From the NCBI GenBank assembly GCA_900318915.1, contig ONMI01000001.1, forward strand, positions 1 to 64,000: a DNA stretch of 64,000 nt. The letters run 5' to 3'. The notes below the pieces were generated by a model. It was not told the DNA's origin. It searched no databases and saw nothing but the letters and a program-made list of their open reading frames with translations. The position numbers and the translations under genes were made by a program. Below are positions 50,126 through 59,091 of the stretch, one piece after another. Within the stretch, counting starts at the first letter, position 1. Each line of letters begins with the position of its first letter. Source of the stretch: an uncultured Prevotellaceae bacterium. Its GTDB lineage: Bacteria > Bacteroidota > Bacteroidia > Bacteroidales > Bacteroidaceae.

Positions 50126-51460
50126 ATGCTACACCTCATGAACGAACCCACCCTCCCGCAAAATGCACTCTCGCTCCTCGAACTCAACAGCATGGTGAGC
50201 GAGGTAATCGCCACCACACTCTACGACGAGTATTGGGTGGTGGCCGAACTGGCCGATGTGGCCGAAAGGGGCGGCCATTGCTATATGGACCTCATTCAGC
50301 GCGGCGATAATACCAACACCACCGTGGCAAGGGCTTCGGCGCGCTGTTGGCGCAACCGGTGGGCGGTGCTGAAACCGCACTTCCAGCGGGTGGCCGGACA
50401 ACCCCTGGCCAGCGGCATGAAACTCATGCTCAAGGTGAGGGCCAACTTCCATGAGAATTTCGGATTCTCCTGGATTGTCAACGATATCGATCCTACCTTC
50501 ACACTCGGCGACATGGCCCGCAAACGGGCCGAAATCGTCAGAATCCTCAAAGAGGAGGGCATCTTCGACGACAACCGGAACCTGCCCTTCCCGCTCTTCG
50601 CACAGCGCATAGCCGTCATCTCCAGTGCCACAGCGGCCGGCTATGGCGACTTCTGCCGGCAACTTGAGGACAACGACTATGGCTACCGCTTCCACACCGT
50701 GCTCTTCCCGGCTGTCATGCAGGGCGAGGCGGTAGAGAGCAGCGTCATCGAGGCACTGACCGAGGTGAACAACCGCATCGACGACTTCGACTGCGTGGTC
50801 ATCACACGCGGAGGAGGCGCCACCACCGACCTCTCCGGATTCGACGCCCTCCAACTGGCACGCATCGTGGCGCAGTTCCAACTGCCGGTCATCACCGCTA
50901 TCGGACACGACCGCGATGAAAGCGTGCTCGACCAGATAGCCAATGTCAGGGTCAAGACACCGACGGCCGCCGCCGCCTTCCTCATCGACCACCTGCACAA
51001 GGTCGACGAGCGCGTCGAGCAGGCGGGCACACGCATCGCCCAAATCGTGGAGCAGCGCATACAGGCGGAGAAAAACCGGCTCGCCCTCACCGCCACCCGG
51101 CTTACCGCCCTCTTCACCGTGGTCAAGACCCAGGGCGAGGCACGCCTTCAGACCCTCCTGCAGCGCATACAGCACACCGCCCGGCAGAACATGGAGAGCG
51201 CCCAATACCGCCTCGACTTGCTGCAGACCTCGCTGCTACCCTTGGTGCTACGCAAACTCTCTGACGAACGCCACCGACTGGACCTGCTCGAACAGCGCAC
51301 CAAGGCGCTCGACCCGCAGCTCCTGCTCCAAAGGGGATACAGCATCACACTGCACAACGGAAAGGCGCTCACCGATACCGACGCCCTGCACGAGGGCGAT
51401 GTGGTGGTGACCCGACTGGCCGGCGGCTCCTTCACCTCGACAGTGAAAACAAAATCTTAA
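50126..51460 (+). CDS. xseA: Exodeoxyribonuclease VII large subunit
   Basis: The start ATG 50126 lies 7 nt after the protease stop (ATG 50138 is an alternative); the open frame further upstream only overlaps the protease gene. The 444-aa protein has an N-terminal OB fold (about 12-110), a catalytic domain (about 140-310: FAQRIAVISSATAAGYGDF, VVITRGGGATTDLSGFD, ITAIGHDRDESVLD) and a coiled-coil region that binds XseB. Exo VII degrades single-stranded DNA in mismatch and damage repair. xseB follows. Confidence 0.94.
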   Translation: MLHLMNEPTLPQNALSLLELNSMVSEVIATTLYDEYWVVAELADVAERGGHCYMDLIQRGDNTNTTVARASARCWRNRWAVLKPHFQRVAGQPLASGMKLMLKVRANFHENFGFSWIVNDIDPTFTLGDMARKRAEIVRILKEEGIFDDNRNLPFPLFAQRIAVISSATAAGYGDFCRQLEDNDYGYRFHTVLFPAVMQGEAVESSVIEALTEVNNRIDDFDCVVITRGGGATTDLSGFDALQLARIVAQFQLPVITAIGHDRDESVLDQIANVRVKTPTAAAAFLIDHLHKVDERVEQAGTRIAQIVEQRIQAEKNRLALTATRLTALFTVVKTQGEARLQTLLQRIQHTARQNMESAQYRLDLLQTSLLPLVLRKLSDERHRLDLLEQRTKALDPQLLLQRGYSITLHNGKALTDTDALHEGDVVVTRLAGGSFTSTVKTKS

Positions 51461-51481
51461 CCCTATAAAATTCCGATTTTT

Positions 51482-51679
51482 ATGGACAATACATTAAAAT
51501 ACGAAGAGGCTGTGGCACAGCTGGAGGCTATCCTCAGAAAGATGGAAAACAACCAGCTCGATATCGACTCGCTCACAGAGCAGTTGAAGAAAGCACAGCA
51601 ACTGGTGAAGCTCTGTAAGGAAAAACTCACCAAAACCGATGAGGAAATACAGAAAATTCTCAACAATCCGCAGCAATAA
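51482..51679 (+). CDS. xseB: Exodeoxyribonuclease VII small subunit
   Basis: The 65-aa protein is the typical two-helix XseB: YEEAVAQLEAILRKMENNQLDIDSL, then a Lys-rich second helix (KKAQQLVKLCKEKLTKTDEEIQ). Several copies wrap the XseA coiled coil. It starts 21 nt after xseA. Confidence 0.93.
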   Translation: MDNTLKYEEAVAQLEAILRKMENNQLDIDSLTEQLKKAQQLVKLCKEKLTKTDEEIQKILNNPQQ

Positions 51680-51701
51680 ACCTTTTTTCTGCTCTGATTC
51701 A

Positions 51702-51731
51702 TTGCCCGATAGCTTTTTTTTGCTACTTTTG
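51702..51731 (+). promoter_or_regulatory. Promoter of ilvE
   Basis: TTG (51702-51704) and TACTTTTG (51724-51731) are separated by 19 bp. Leader before ATG 51771 about 34 nt. No terminator is seen between xseB and this promoter. Confidence 0.6.
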
Positions 51732-51770
51732 CATGGTCATAGCACTTAATCATAAAAAACCAACAACACT

Positions 51771-52793
51771 ATGAAAAATTTAGATTGGGCTAATCTGTCG
51801 TTCGGCTACATGCCTACCGACTACAACGTGCGTTGCTACTATCGCGACGGTAAATGGGGCGAGATTGAAGTCTGCTCCGATGAGTTCCTGAAAATTCACA
51901 TGGCCGCTACCTGCCTGCACTACGGACAGGAGGCTTTCGAGGGCCTGAAGGCTTTCCGCTGCCCCGACGGAAAGGTGCGCGTGTTCCGCATGGAGGAAAA
52001 TGCTGCTCGCCTGCAGTCTACCTGCCGCGGCATCCTCATGCCCGAAGTGCCCACCGAGCTGTTCGAGGAAATGGTCACCAAGGTAGTGCGCCTCAACCAA
52101 GAATATATCCCCACCTATGAGAGCGGCGCATCGCTCTATATCCGTCCGCTGCTCATCGGCACCAGCGCCCAAGTGGGTGTACACCCCGCCAAGGAGTATC
52201 TCTTCATGATATTCGTCACTCCCGTAGGTCCGTACTTCAAGGGTGGTTTCTCCTCCAATCCTTATGTCATCATCCGCGAGTATGACCGCTCGGCTCCCCT
52301 TGGCACCGGTAAGTACAAGGTGGGCGGCAACTATGCTGCTTCGCTCTTCGCCAACAACCTGGCTCACGAGAAGGGATATGCCTGCGAGTTCTATCTCGAC
52401 GCAAAAGAGAAGAAATACATGGACGAGTGCGGCGCTGCCAACTTCTTCGGCATCAAGGACAATACTTATGTCACACCGAAGTCAAGCTCCATTCTCCCCT
52501 CCATCACCAACAAGAGCCTCATGCAGCTGGCTGAGGACTTCGGCATGAAGGTGGAGCGCAGACCCATTCCCGAAGAGGAACTCTCCACCTTTGAGGAGGC
52601 TGGCGCATGCGGCACGGCTGCCGTGATAAGCCCCATCTCCTATATCGACGACCTGGAGACCGGCAAACGCTATACCTTCGGACAGGACGGCAAACCGGGC
52701 CCCATCTCCAAGAAACTCTACGAAACGCTCCGCGGCATCCAGTACGGCACCATCGAGGACAAGCACGGCTGGACCAAGGTGGTGATAGGCTAA
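51771..52793 (+). CDS. ilvE: Branched-chain amino acid aminotransferase
   Basis: Transfers the amino group between Leu/Ile/Val and 2-oxoglutarate. The 340-aa fold-type IV PLP protein has HYGQEAFEGLKAFR (entrance), YIRPLLIGTSAQVGV, the PLP Lys in GTGKYKVGGNYAASL, and DECGAANFFGIK. The length and this signature put it in the BCAT II group (like eukaryotic and Firmicutes forms) rather than the shorter E. coli IlvE. Own promoter and terminator. Confidence 0.95.
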   Translation: MKNLDWANLSFGYMPTDYNVRCYYRDGKWGEIEVCSDEFLKIHMAATCLHYGQEAFEGLKAFRCPDGKVRVFRMEENAARLQSTCRGILMPEVPTELFEEMVTKVVRLNQEYIPTYESGASLYIRPLLIGTSAQVGVHPAKEYLFMIFVTPVGPYFKGGFSSNPYVIIREYDRSAPLGTGKYKVGGNYAASLFANNLAHEKGYACEFYLDAKEKKYMDECGAANFFGIKDNTYVTPKSSSILPSITNKSLMQLAEDFGMKVERRPIPEEELSTFEEAGACGTAAVISPISYIDDLETGKRYTFGQDGKPGPISKKLYETLRGIQYGTIEDKHGWTKVVIG

Positions 52794-52838
52794 GCCTACA
52801 CGCGCCCATGAGGGCGGCAATACGAAGGATAATCTATG

Positions 52839-52878
52839 GGAAGTTGGCGGTACCCTATACCGCCGACTTCCTTCTCTT
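52839..52878 (+). terminator. Terminator of ilvE
   Basis: GGAAGTTGGCGGTA (52839-52852) pairs with TACCGCCGACTTCC (52858-52871; one G-U pair) around CCCTA, followed by a T-rich stretch. Confidence 0.85.
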
Positions 52879-52927
52879 CAATAAGATACGTGCAGTTTTT
52901 TTGTTTAAGGTAAAATCATTTCGCATT

Positions 52928-53566
52928 ATGGACTCCAATTCAAATTACAAAAACAGAGCTCTCGCTTCCTTGAGGGGAAAGTGGGACAAGGCAGCCCTCG
53001 TGGCTTTTCTCTACTCCATTATCGCCAGTTTTACAAACTCACCAAGTTATTTGTTTTCTTTCGGTGCCAGTGGTGAAACTCATTGGGCTTCCTGGTGGAG
53101 CCTTCTTCTGTATCTTGCCATATTGCCGTTAGGATGGGGATTATGGGTCTACTATCTTTACTTCGTGCGGAATGAGTATCTGGGCATGGAACGCCTCTTC
53201 GACGGCTACAGGGCGTTCAAGCGCATCATGCTGACCAAATTGCTGGTTGCTGTCTATACCTTCCTCTGGGCCCTGCTCCTCATCATCCCAGGAATCATAA
53301 AGTTTTATTCCTATTCCATGACCGACTATATCCTGCGCGATGATCCTATGCTCGAGTACGATGCGGCTATCAGACGCAGCATGGAGATGATGGAAGGCCA
53401 CAAAATGGACCTCTTCGGGCTTCACCTCAGTTTCATAGGGTGGTTCTTCCTGTCTCTTCTCACATGCGGCTTGGGCTTTATCCTGCTCATACCTTACTTC
53501 CTCACTGCCCAGGCTCATTTCTACGAAGACCTCAAGGCTGAATACGACCAACGCTCCACTATCTAG
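52928..53566 (+). CDS. DUF975-family membrane protein
   Basis: ATG 52928 gives 212 aa. The protein has the DUF975 layout: an N-terminal soluble helix ([20 protein letters not shown]), about five membrane segments (20-40, 58-85, 105-130, 162-190), the loop motif [31 protein letters not shown], and a C-terminal helix ending in [11 protein letters not shown]. Function unknown; widespread in Firmicutes and Bacteroidetes. trmB begins 8 nt after its stop, so they are probably cotranscribed. Confidence 0.85.
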   Translation: MDSNSNYKNRALASLRGKWDKAALVAFLYSIIASFTNSPSYLFSFGASGETHWASWWSLLLYLAILPLGWGLWVYYLYFVRNEYLGMERLFDGYRAFKRIMLTKLLVAVYTFLWALLLIIPGIIKFYSYSMTDYILRDDPMLEYDAAIRRSMEMMEGHKMDLFGLHLSFIGWFFLSLLTCGLGFILLIPYFLTAQAHFYEDLKAEYDQRSTI

Positions 53567-53574
53567 TAACGCGC

Positions 53575-54345
53575 ATGGGAAAAGGTAAGTTGGAAAAGTT
53601 TGCCGACATGGCAACGTACCCCAATGTCATCGAGTGCCCGTTCTCGGTGGCGCAGCAGGGACCCTTCCCGATGAAGGGACACTGGCGCGACCAGTTCTTC
53701 CACAACGACCATCCTATCGTGCTCGAACTGGGTTGCGGCAAGGGGGAGTATACCGTGGGACTGGCCAAACTCTTTCCGGAGGTCAACTTCATCGGAGTCG
53801 ACATCAAGGGGGCACGCATGTGGACGGGTGCCACACAGGCACTGCACGAACGGATGGACAATGTGGGCTTCCTGCGTACGCACATCGAGATTATCGACCA
53901 TTTCTTCGCCCCCGACGAGGTGCAGGAGATATGGCTCACTTTCAGCGACCCGCAGATGAAGAACCCGCGCAAACGGCTCACCAGCACCTTCTTCATGGAG
54001 CGCTACCGCCGCTTTCTCACTGACGGCGGACTGGTGCACCTGAAAACCGACTCCAATTTCCTCTATACCTATACCTCGTATATGGTGGAGCGAAACCGGC
54101 TGCCCGTGCAGATGGACACCGCCGACCTCTACCATACTGACTTGCTCGACCCGCTCACCAAAACCATTCTTTCCATCCAGACCTATTATGAGCAGATGTG
54201 GATAGAGCGCGGACTCAATATCAAGTATCTGAGATTCCAACTGCCGCAGGAGGGTGTGCTCGAAGAACCCGACGTGGAAATCCCTATCGACGACTACCGC
54301 AGCTACAAGCGCCGCAGCCGCAGCGGGGTGGACAAAAGAAAATAA
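53575..54345 (+). CDS. trmB: tRNA (guanine-N7-)-methyltransferase
   Basis: Methylates G46 of tRNA with S-adenosylmethionine. The 256-aa protein has the SAM site [32 protein letters not shown], and the TrmB signature [18 protein letters not shown] (normally FPDPWPKxRHxKRR; Bacteroidetes forms read FSDPQxKNPRKRL) with catalytic Asp. The C-terminal basic tail ([13 protein letters not shown]) probably contacts tRNA. It is followed after 5 nt by an unknown gene. Confidence 0.93.
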   Translation: MGKGKLEKFADMATYPNVIECPFSVAQQGPFPMKGHWRDQFFHNDHPIVLELGCGKGEYTVGLAKLFPEVNFIGVDIKGARMWTGATQALHERMDNVGFLRTHIEIIDHFFAPDEVQEIWLTFSDPQMKNPRKRLTSTFFMERYRRFLTDGGLVHLKTDSNFLYTYTSYMVERNRLPVQMDTADLYHTDLLDPLTKTILSIQTYYEQMWIERGLNIKYLRFQLPQEGVLEEPDVEIPIDDYRSYKRRSRSGVDKRK

Positions 54346-54350
54346 TCGTT

Positions 54351-54965
54351 ATGAATATAAACAAGACAAGGCTCCGGCATCTGCTCCAAAATATCCGCGA
54401 ACTCCGAATCCTGCCCACCATCAGCCGGCGGTGCAAGGAACTGCCTGAGGGCACTTTCTTCTGCCCCTTCCAGGTGTTCGGTTTCGGCCATGTCATGATA
54501 GAGCATCATAAACGCAAGATTGTGCTGGTCAATATCGGCGGCGTAAAGATGCCTTTCTATCTCTCCACCGGCAAGGGCAAACGCACCGTCGCTCCCACCG
54601 CCGGACGCTGGTTCCCCTTCTGGGGACTGGATCCCGACGGGTGGTTCAATAAGGGCAGCAACCAGGCTATTCTGGATTATTATGGGTCGGAGGTCCTCAG
54701 GCAGGTGGCCGAGGCGCTCGACCGCAAATGGGGCGACATCAGGGGAAAGAAGATAGGGGTCCTCGTGGGTGATTGGAGAAATGATCCCGAACAGTGGACC
54801 TCGGTGCGCGAGCAGATTAATGTGGATGTGAAAGGTCCCCTCCTCAAGGCTGGCGACAACTATATCGACTATTCCGAGTTTAAGCTGAGCACCCCCGAGG
54901 CCTTCTACGACAGGGTGAGGCGTGTCTTGGACCGTATCAACAAGGGCTTGTCTTCTGCTGGATGA
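54351..54965 (+). CDS. Unknown protein following trmB
   Basis: ATG 54351, 5 nt after trmB, gives 204 aa; the longer frame upstream only reads through trmB. The protein is basic at the N terminus (MNINKTRLRHLLQNIRELR), has a beta-rich middle (FGFGHVMIEHHKRKIVLVNIGGVKMPFYLSTG) and a charged helical end (YDRVRRVLDRINKGL). No family motif recognised, no signal peptide. The last five codons, including the stop, lie in the left arm and loop of the terminator hairpin. Coupling to trmB hints at a role with tRNA or RNA, but this is only position. Confidence 0.7.
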   Translation: MNINKTRLRHLLQNIRELRILPTISRRCKELPEGTFFCPFQVFGFGHVMIEHHKRKIVLVNIGGVKMPFYLSTGKGKRTVAPTAGRWFPFWGLDPDGWFNKGSNQAILDYYGSEVLRQVAEALDRKWGDIRGKKIGVLVGDWRNDPEQWTSVREQINVDVKGPLLKAGDNYIDYSEFKLSTPEAFYDRVRRVLDRINKGLSSAG

Positions 54966-54985
54966 AGACAAGCCCTTGTTCTTTC
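54939..54985. terminator. Terminator embedded in the end of the 54351 gene
   Basis: A perfect 17-bp inverted repeat (54939-54955, 54964-54980) encloses an 8-nt loop and is followed by TCTTTC. The TGA stop (54963-54965) is at the loop/right-arm border. It also faces the convergent acetyl-xylan-esterase-like gene. Confidence 0.85.
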
Positions 54986-55014
54986 CCTCTCTCTTTAATC
55001 TTCTAATTGGGGAT

Positions 55015-56301
55015 TTATTTCAGCCGCTTTTCTATCCATTCGGCCTGCCGGAGGTTGGTGGCGTCGCTGGTCCAGTGCTCGTTGATGGGGGTTATCAGGC
55101 TCTCTTTCTCACACTGCAGCGTGTTCCACACGGCATAGCTCGTGGTGGGCGGACAGGTGTTGTCGTTGAATCCCCAGGTGAGATAGGTGGGACACTTCAC
55201 GTAGCGGGCAAAGTTCACCACGTCGTAGTAGGCCATGGTGCGCACATTGGCGTCGGTATAGAGTCCTTCCTTGAAGTGCGGATAGCCGCTTGTCAGTCCG
55301 GCTTTTCCTGCAGCCATGTCGCTCAGGGCGGGATGGTTGGCCACGCAGAGTGTCACACGGCTGTCGAGCGCTGCGGTGATGAGTGAGAGGGCGCCGCCCT
55401 GGCTGCCTCCCATCACGGCCACGTTCTTGCCGTCCCATTCGGGCAGCGAGGTGAGCAGGTCGATGCACTTGAGCAGTCCCTGATACACATGGCGCATGTA
55501 GTAGCGGTCGGGCGAGTCGAGCCCCATCTCCAGATACTCGCTGAAGGCGGAGCGTATGTCCTCGAAGTCGCGTTCGTCCATCGTGGGGCGCATGCCGTGT
55601 ATCTCGGTCACGAAGCGTATCATGCCTTTCTGCTGGTAGTAGGGCCGCGAGGTCACTTCCTTGATGGTCTTCACACCGGCTCCGGGCGGGGTGAACACCA
55701 CGGGGCAACTTTTCTCGCGGGCGTTTTTCGGATAGAGCAGATAGCCGTAGAGCACATGGCGCTTGTCCACCTTCAGGCGCACCAGGTACACATCGGTCAC
55801 CTCGTCGCTCATCTCTTTCATGTAGTCTTTCGTGTAGCTCAGCGGCTGGCCCTGCACCTCGGCGGCGGCCTTCTGCCAGAAGGTCATGAAGTCGGCGGGT
55901 TCCTGGGTGTAGGGCTTTATCTTCTCGGGCGAGAAGCCCACCTTCACATGGTGGCGGTACACGGTGCCGCCCAGATTCAGCTCCAGGCGCAGGTCGCGGA
56001 ATCCGGGCCTCGTGCTGGTGCCCATGTCTATCACGGCGTGGCCTTTCTTCAGTTCTACCTTGCCGCTCTTGTCAGAGGGCAGCAGGTCGTAGCCTATGCT
56101 GTAGGTCACGGTGCCGTCTTGCGGCATGCCGTAGAGCAGGAACTGCACGTCTATCTTGGCCTTCTCGCCGGTCTTGTACACCCAGTCGGCATGGTCGGGA
56201 ACGGTCACCCATAGGTAGTCGCTGCGGTAGGGGTAGTTCTGTGCCGCCAGGGGCAGCAGGAGGCCCGTGAGCAGCAGGAGGGTAAGTAGTTGTTTTCGCA
56301 T
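55015..56301 (-). CDS. Acetyl xylan esterase / cephalosporin-C deacetylase-like exported hydrolase
   Basis: ATG 56301 (MRKQLLTLLLLTGLLLPLAA) gives 428 aa with a signal peptide; the longer open frame upstream lacks one and overlaps topB. An N-terminal beta domain (about 25-130) precedes an alpha/beta-hydrolase domain of the AXE1 group with VVFTPPGAGV (oxyanion), VAVMGGSQGGALS (catalytic Ser), WGFNDNTCPPTTSY (catalytic Asp) and INEHWTS (catalytic His). It probably removes acetyl groups from plant or other glycans in the periplasm. Last gene of the leftward unit; it starts 50 bp after topB. Confidence 0.85.
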   Translation of the reverse strand: MRKQLLTLLLLTGLLLPLAAQNYPYRSDYLWVTVPDHADWVYKTGEKAKIDVQFLLYGMPQDGTVTYSIGYDLLPSDKSGKVELKKGHAVIDMGTSTRPGFRDLRLELNLGGTVYRHHVKVGFSPEKIKPYTQEPADFMTFWQKAAAEVQGQPLSYTKDYMKEMSDEVTDVYLVRLKVDKRHVLYGYLLYPKNAREKSCPVVFTPPGAGVKTIKEVTSRPYYQQKGMIRFVTEIHGMRPTMDERDFEDIRSAFSEYLEMGLDSPDRYYMRHVYQGLLKCIDLLTSLPEWDGKNVAVMGGSQGGALSLITAALDSRVTLCVANHPALSDMAAGKAGLTSGYPHFKEGLYTDANVRTMAYYDVVNFARYVKCPTYLTWGFNDNTCPPTTSYAVWNTLQCEKESLITPINEHWTSDATNLRQAEWIEKRLK

Positions 56302-56351
56302 ATTCTTGGTTTGTTTGGTAGGGTTTGTTCTTTCGTCTCGGTTCGCTTGCC

Positions 56352-58424
56352 TCAGAAGGGCTTGCGGTAGGTGCAGCCCTCGCGCCAGCGGCTGCAGCCG
56401 TAGGCCGTGCGACCCTTGATGATGGTGCCTTGTCCGCACACGGGGCAGGGCTGGCCCACCAGGGGGTCGGCAGCCGGTGCCTGCGCTGCCGCAGGAGCCG
56501 TGGCCTGGGGTGTGCCAGCCGCTTGCTGGGCAGCAGCAGTTTTTGGAGTGGCGACTGCCTTCTGGGTCTTGGCGGCGGGTGCTTTGGGGCGGGTGGCCTT
56601 TTTCTTCTTGGCCATGTCTTCCTCGCTCACCACGGTGATGCGGCGCGGGGTGCGGTCGTTGAGCACCTGCCACACGATTTGGGTAATCTGCTGCTTCAGT
56701 TCGCTGACAAATTGCGCCGGGTCGAACTTGCCGTGCTCTATGTCGCGCAGCTTCTTCTCCCAGATGCCGGTCAGCTCGCAGCTCTTCAGCAGTTCCTCGC
56801 GTATGGTGTCTATCAGCTCTATGCCGGTGGCGGTGGCAAGCAGGTTCTTGCGCTGCCGCATGATGTAGTGGCGCTTGAAGAGTGTCTCAATGATGCCGGC
56901 TCTCGACGACGGACGCCCTATGCCGTTCTCCTTCAGGGCAGAGCGCAGTTCCTCGTCGTCCACAAATTTGCCGGCCGTCTCCATGGCGCGCAGCAGGGTG
57001 GCCTCGGTGTAGTATTTGGGCGGGGTGGTCCATTTCTCGGTCAGCGTGGGCTGGTGCGGGCCGCTCTCGCCTTTCACGAAGTCGGGCAGTATCTTCTCCT
57101 CGTCGTCTTTCTTCTCCTCATCGTCGGCCTGCCGCACCTCCTTGGCATAGAGCACGCGCCATCCCAGACTCTGTATCTGCTTGCCGGTGGCCTTGAATTC
57201 TATCTCGTCTACCTTGCCGTTCACCGTGGTGGTGGTGAAGAGGCAGTCGGGGTAGAAGGCGGCTATGAAGCGGCGGGTCACCAGGTCGTACACATGGCGC
57301 TCCATGTCGGTGAGTCCGGTGGGGGCCACGCCGGTGGGGATGATGGCGTGGTGGTCGGTCACCTTCGAGGTGTCGAACACTTTCTTGCTCTTCTTGAGCG
57401 GGGCCGAGAGCAGGGGCATGGTGGCGCCCTCGTAGCCTTTCAGTCCGCGCAGTATGCCGGGGCATTTGGGGTAGATGTCGTCGCTCAGGTACTGGGTGTC
57501 CACACGGGGATAGGTGGTGAACTTGCGCTCGTATAGGGTCTGGGCGATGCCTAAGGTCATGTCGGCGCTCATGCCGAACTTCTTGTTGCAGTCCACCTGC
57601 AGCGAGGTGAGGTCGTAAAGGTAGGGTGGGGCCTCGGTGCCTTTCTTCTTCTGCACGCCGGTCACGGTGAAGGGCTTGTCCTGTATCAGAGCAAAACTTT
57701 GCTCGCCCTCTTCCTTGCTGGTGAACTTGCCCTTCGTGGCGGTGAAGAGGGTGTCGCGGTAGAGGGTGGAGAGCACCCAGTAGGGCTCGGGCACGAACTG
57801 GTCTATCTCCCGCTGCCGCTTCACGATGAGGGCCAGGGTGGGGGTCTGCACGCGCCCTATGGAGAGCACCTGGCTGTTCTGACCGTACTTCAGGGTGTAG
57901 AGCCGGGTGGCGTTCATGCCCAGTATCCAGTCGCCGATGGCGCGGCACAGACCGGCCAAGTACAACCGTTCGTAGGCACTCTGGTCTTTCAGTTGACTGA
58001 ATCCTTCGCGTATGGCCTCGTCGGTCATCGACGATATCCACAGCCGCTTCACGGGGCAGGTGGCCTTGGCTTTCTGCATCACCCACCGCTGTATGAGCTC
58101 ACCCTCCTGGCCGGCATCACCGCAGTTGATGATGCCGTCGGCCTTCTGCATCAGTTGCTCGATGACGGCAAACTGGCGTTTGATGCCTTCGTCCTCGATG
58201 AGCTTGATGCCGAAGCGGGCGGGCAGCATGGGCAGGGTACGCAGGTCCCACCGTTTCCACGCGTCGGTGTAGTCGTTGGGCTCTTTCAGCGTGCACAGGT
58301 GTCCGAAGGTCCAGGTCACCTGGTAGCCGTTGCCTTCCATGTAGCCGTTGTGCGATGCCGTGGCGCCTATGATGCGTGCTATGTCCTTGGCCACGCTGGG
58401 TTTCTCTGCTATGCAAACTATCAT
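56352..58424 (-). CDS. topB: DNA topoisomerase III
   Basis: The 690-aa type IA topoisomerase has a Toprim domain (MIVCIAEKPSVAKDIARIIG, INCGDAGQEGELI), the active-site Tyr in FTTYPRVDTQYLSDDIYP (about 298-315), GRPSSRAGIIETLFKRHYI, an Ala/Pro/Lys-rich linker (about 600-655) and a C-terminal zinc-finger-like CPVCGQGTIIKG...GCSRWREGCTY (about 664-688). It decatenates DNA. It starts 16 bp after the LUD-protein gene. Confidence 0.95.
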   Translation of the reverse strand: MIVCIAEKPSVAKDIARIIGATASHNGYMEGNGYQVTWTFGHLCTLKEPNDYTDAWKRWDLRTLPMLPARFGIKLIEDEGIKRQFAVIEQLMQKADGIINCGDAGQEGELIQRWVMQKAKATCPVKRLWISSMTDEAIREGFSQLKDQSAYERLYLAGLCRAIGDWILGMNATRLYTLKYGQNSQVLSIGRVQTPTLALIVKRQREIDQFVPEPYWVLSTLYRDTLFTATKGKFTSKEEGEQSFALIQDKPFTVTGVQKKKGTEAPPYLYDLTSLQVDCNKKFGMSADMTLGIAQTLYERKFTTYPRVDTQYLSDDIYPKCPGILRGLKGYEGATMPLLSAPLKKSKKVFDTSKVTDHHAIIPTGVAPTGLTDMERHVYDLVTRRFIAAFYPDCLFTTTTVNGKVDEIEFKATGKQIQSLGWRVLYAKEVRQADDEEKKDDEEKILPDFVKGESGPHQPTLTEKWTTPPKYYTEATLLRAMETAGKFVDDEELRSALKENGIGRPSSRAGIIETLFKRHYIMRQRKNLLATATGIELIDTIREELLKSCELTGIWEKKLRDIEHGKFDPAQFVSELKQQITQIVWQVLNDRTPRRITVVSEEDMAKKKKATRPKAPAAKTQKAVATPKTAAAQQAAGTPQATAPAAAQAPAADPLVGQPCPVCGQGTIIKGRTAYGCSRWREGCTYRKPF

Positions 58425-58440
58425 GTCGTCTCGTAGCAGT

Positions 58441-59079
58441 TCAATAGCCCAGGTTCTGGTCGGTCAGTATCACGATGTGTCGGCCGGCGGGGAAGGAGTT
58501 GCGGGTGAAGTGGATATAGTTGCAGATGCTCTGGGGCGAGTTGCAGTTGTGGCAGGTGCCGTCGGCCTGGCAGGGGGTCTTGATGTCGAAGCGGGCGGCG
58601 TTGATGGGCGAGGCGGTGCTGCGGGCGCGCTGCAGGGCGGCGGTCACGTCTTGCGCCACCTTGTTCAGTCCTATCACGAAGATTACCTTTTTGGGGCCCC
58701 AGGTGATGGCGGCCACCCGGTTGCCCGTGCCGTCGATGTTCACGATGACGCCGTCCTCGCTCAGGGCGTTGGCGCTCGAGAGGTAGAAGTCGGCGGTGAA
58801 GGCTTTACGGTAGATGTCGAGTTTCTCCTCGGCGGTCTGTGCCTCGTCGCGGTCCCACACCTCATAGCCGGCGTCTTTCAGCATCTGGGGTATGCCCAGG
58901 CTGCGCACGGTGGTGGTGCCGCCCCAGGTCACGCTGCTGCCTTCGGGCATCAGTTCACGTATCTGTGCGTGTATCTCTTCGGTGGTGCGGCAGTAGTAGG
59001 CCTCGAAGTGCCGCCGTTGCAGTTGGCGTATCAGTTTCTGGGCGAGCCGCTCGTTTCGGGTGTCAATTGGGTTGCTCAT
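58441..59079 (-). CDS. LUD-domain (YkgG/DUF162-like) protein
   Basis: The 212-aa protein has the LUD fold: VTWGGTTTVRSLGI, YLSSANALSEDGVIVNIDGTGNRVAAITWGPKKVIFVIG and a C-terminal Cys-containing segment CQADGTCHNCNSPQSICNYI, which could bind a metal or Fe-S cluster. It is a stand-alone LUD protein, distinct from the LutC at 37.5 kb (different length and extra cysteines), with no LutA/B nearby. It lies 12 bp after the CotH gene. Confidence 0.85.
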   Translation of the reverse strand: MSNPIDTRNERLAQKLIRQLQRRHFEAYYCRTTEEIHAQIRELMPEGSSVTWGGTTTVRSLGIPQMLKDAGYEVWDRDEAQTAEEKLDIYRKAFTADFYLSSANALSEDGVIVNIDGTGNRVAAITWGPKKVIFVIGLNKVAQDVTAALQRARSTASPINAARFDIKTPCQADGTCHNCNSPQSICNYIHFTRNSFPAGRHIVILTDQNLGY

Positions 59080-59091
59080 ATCGTTGATTTT

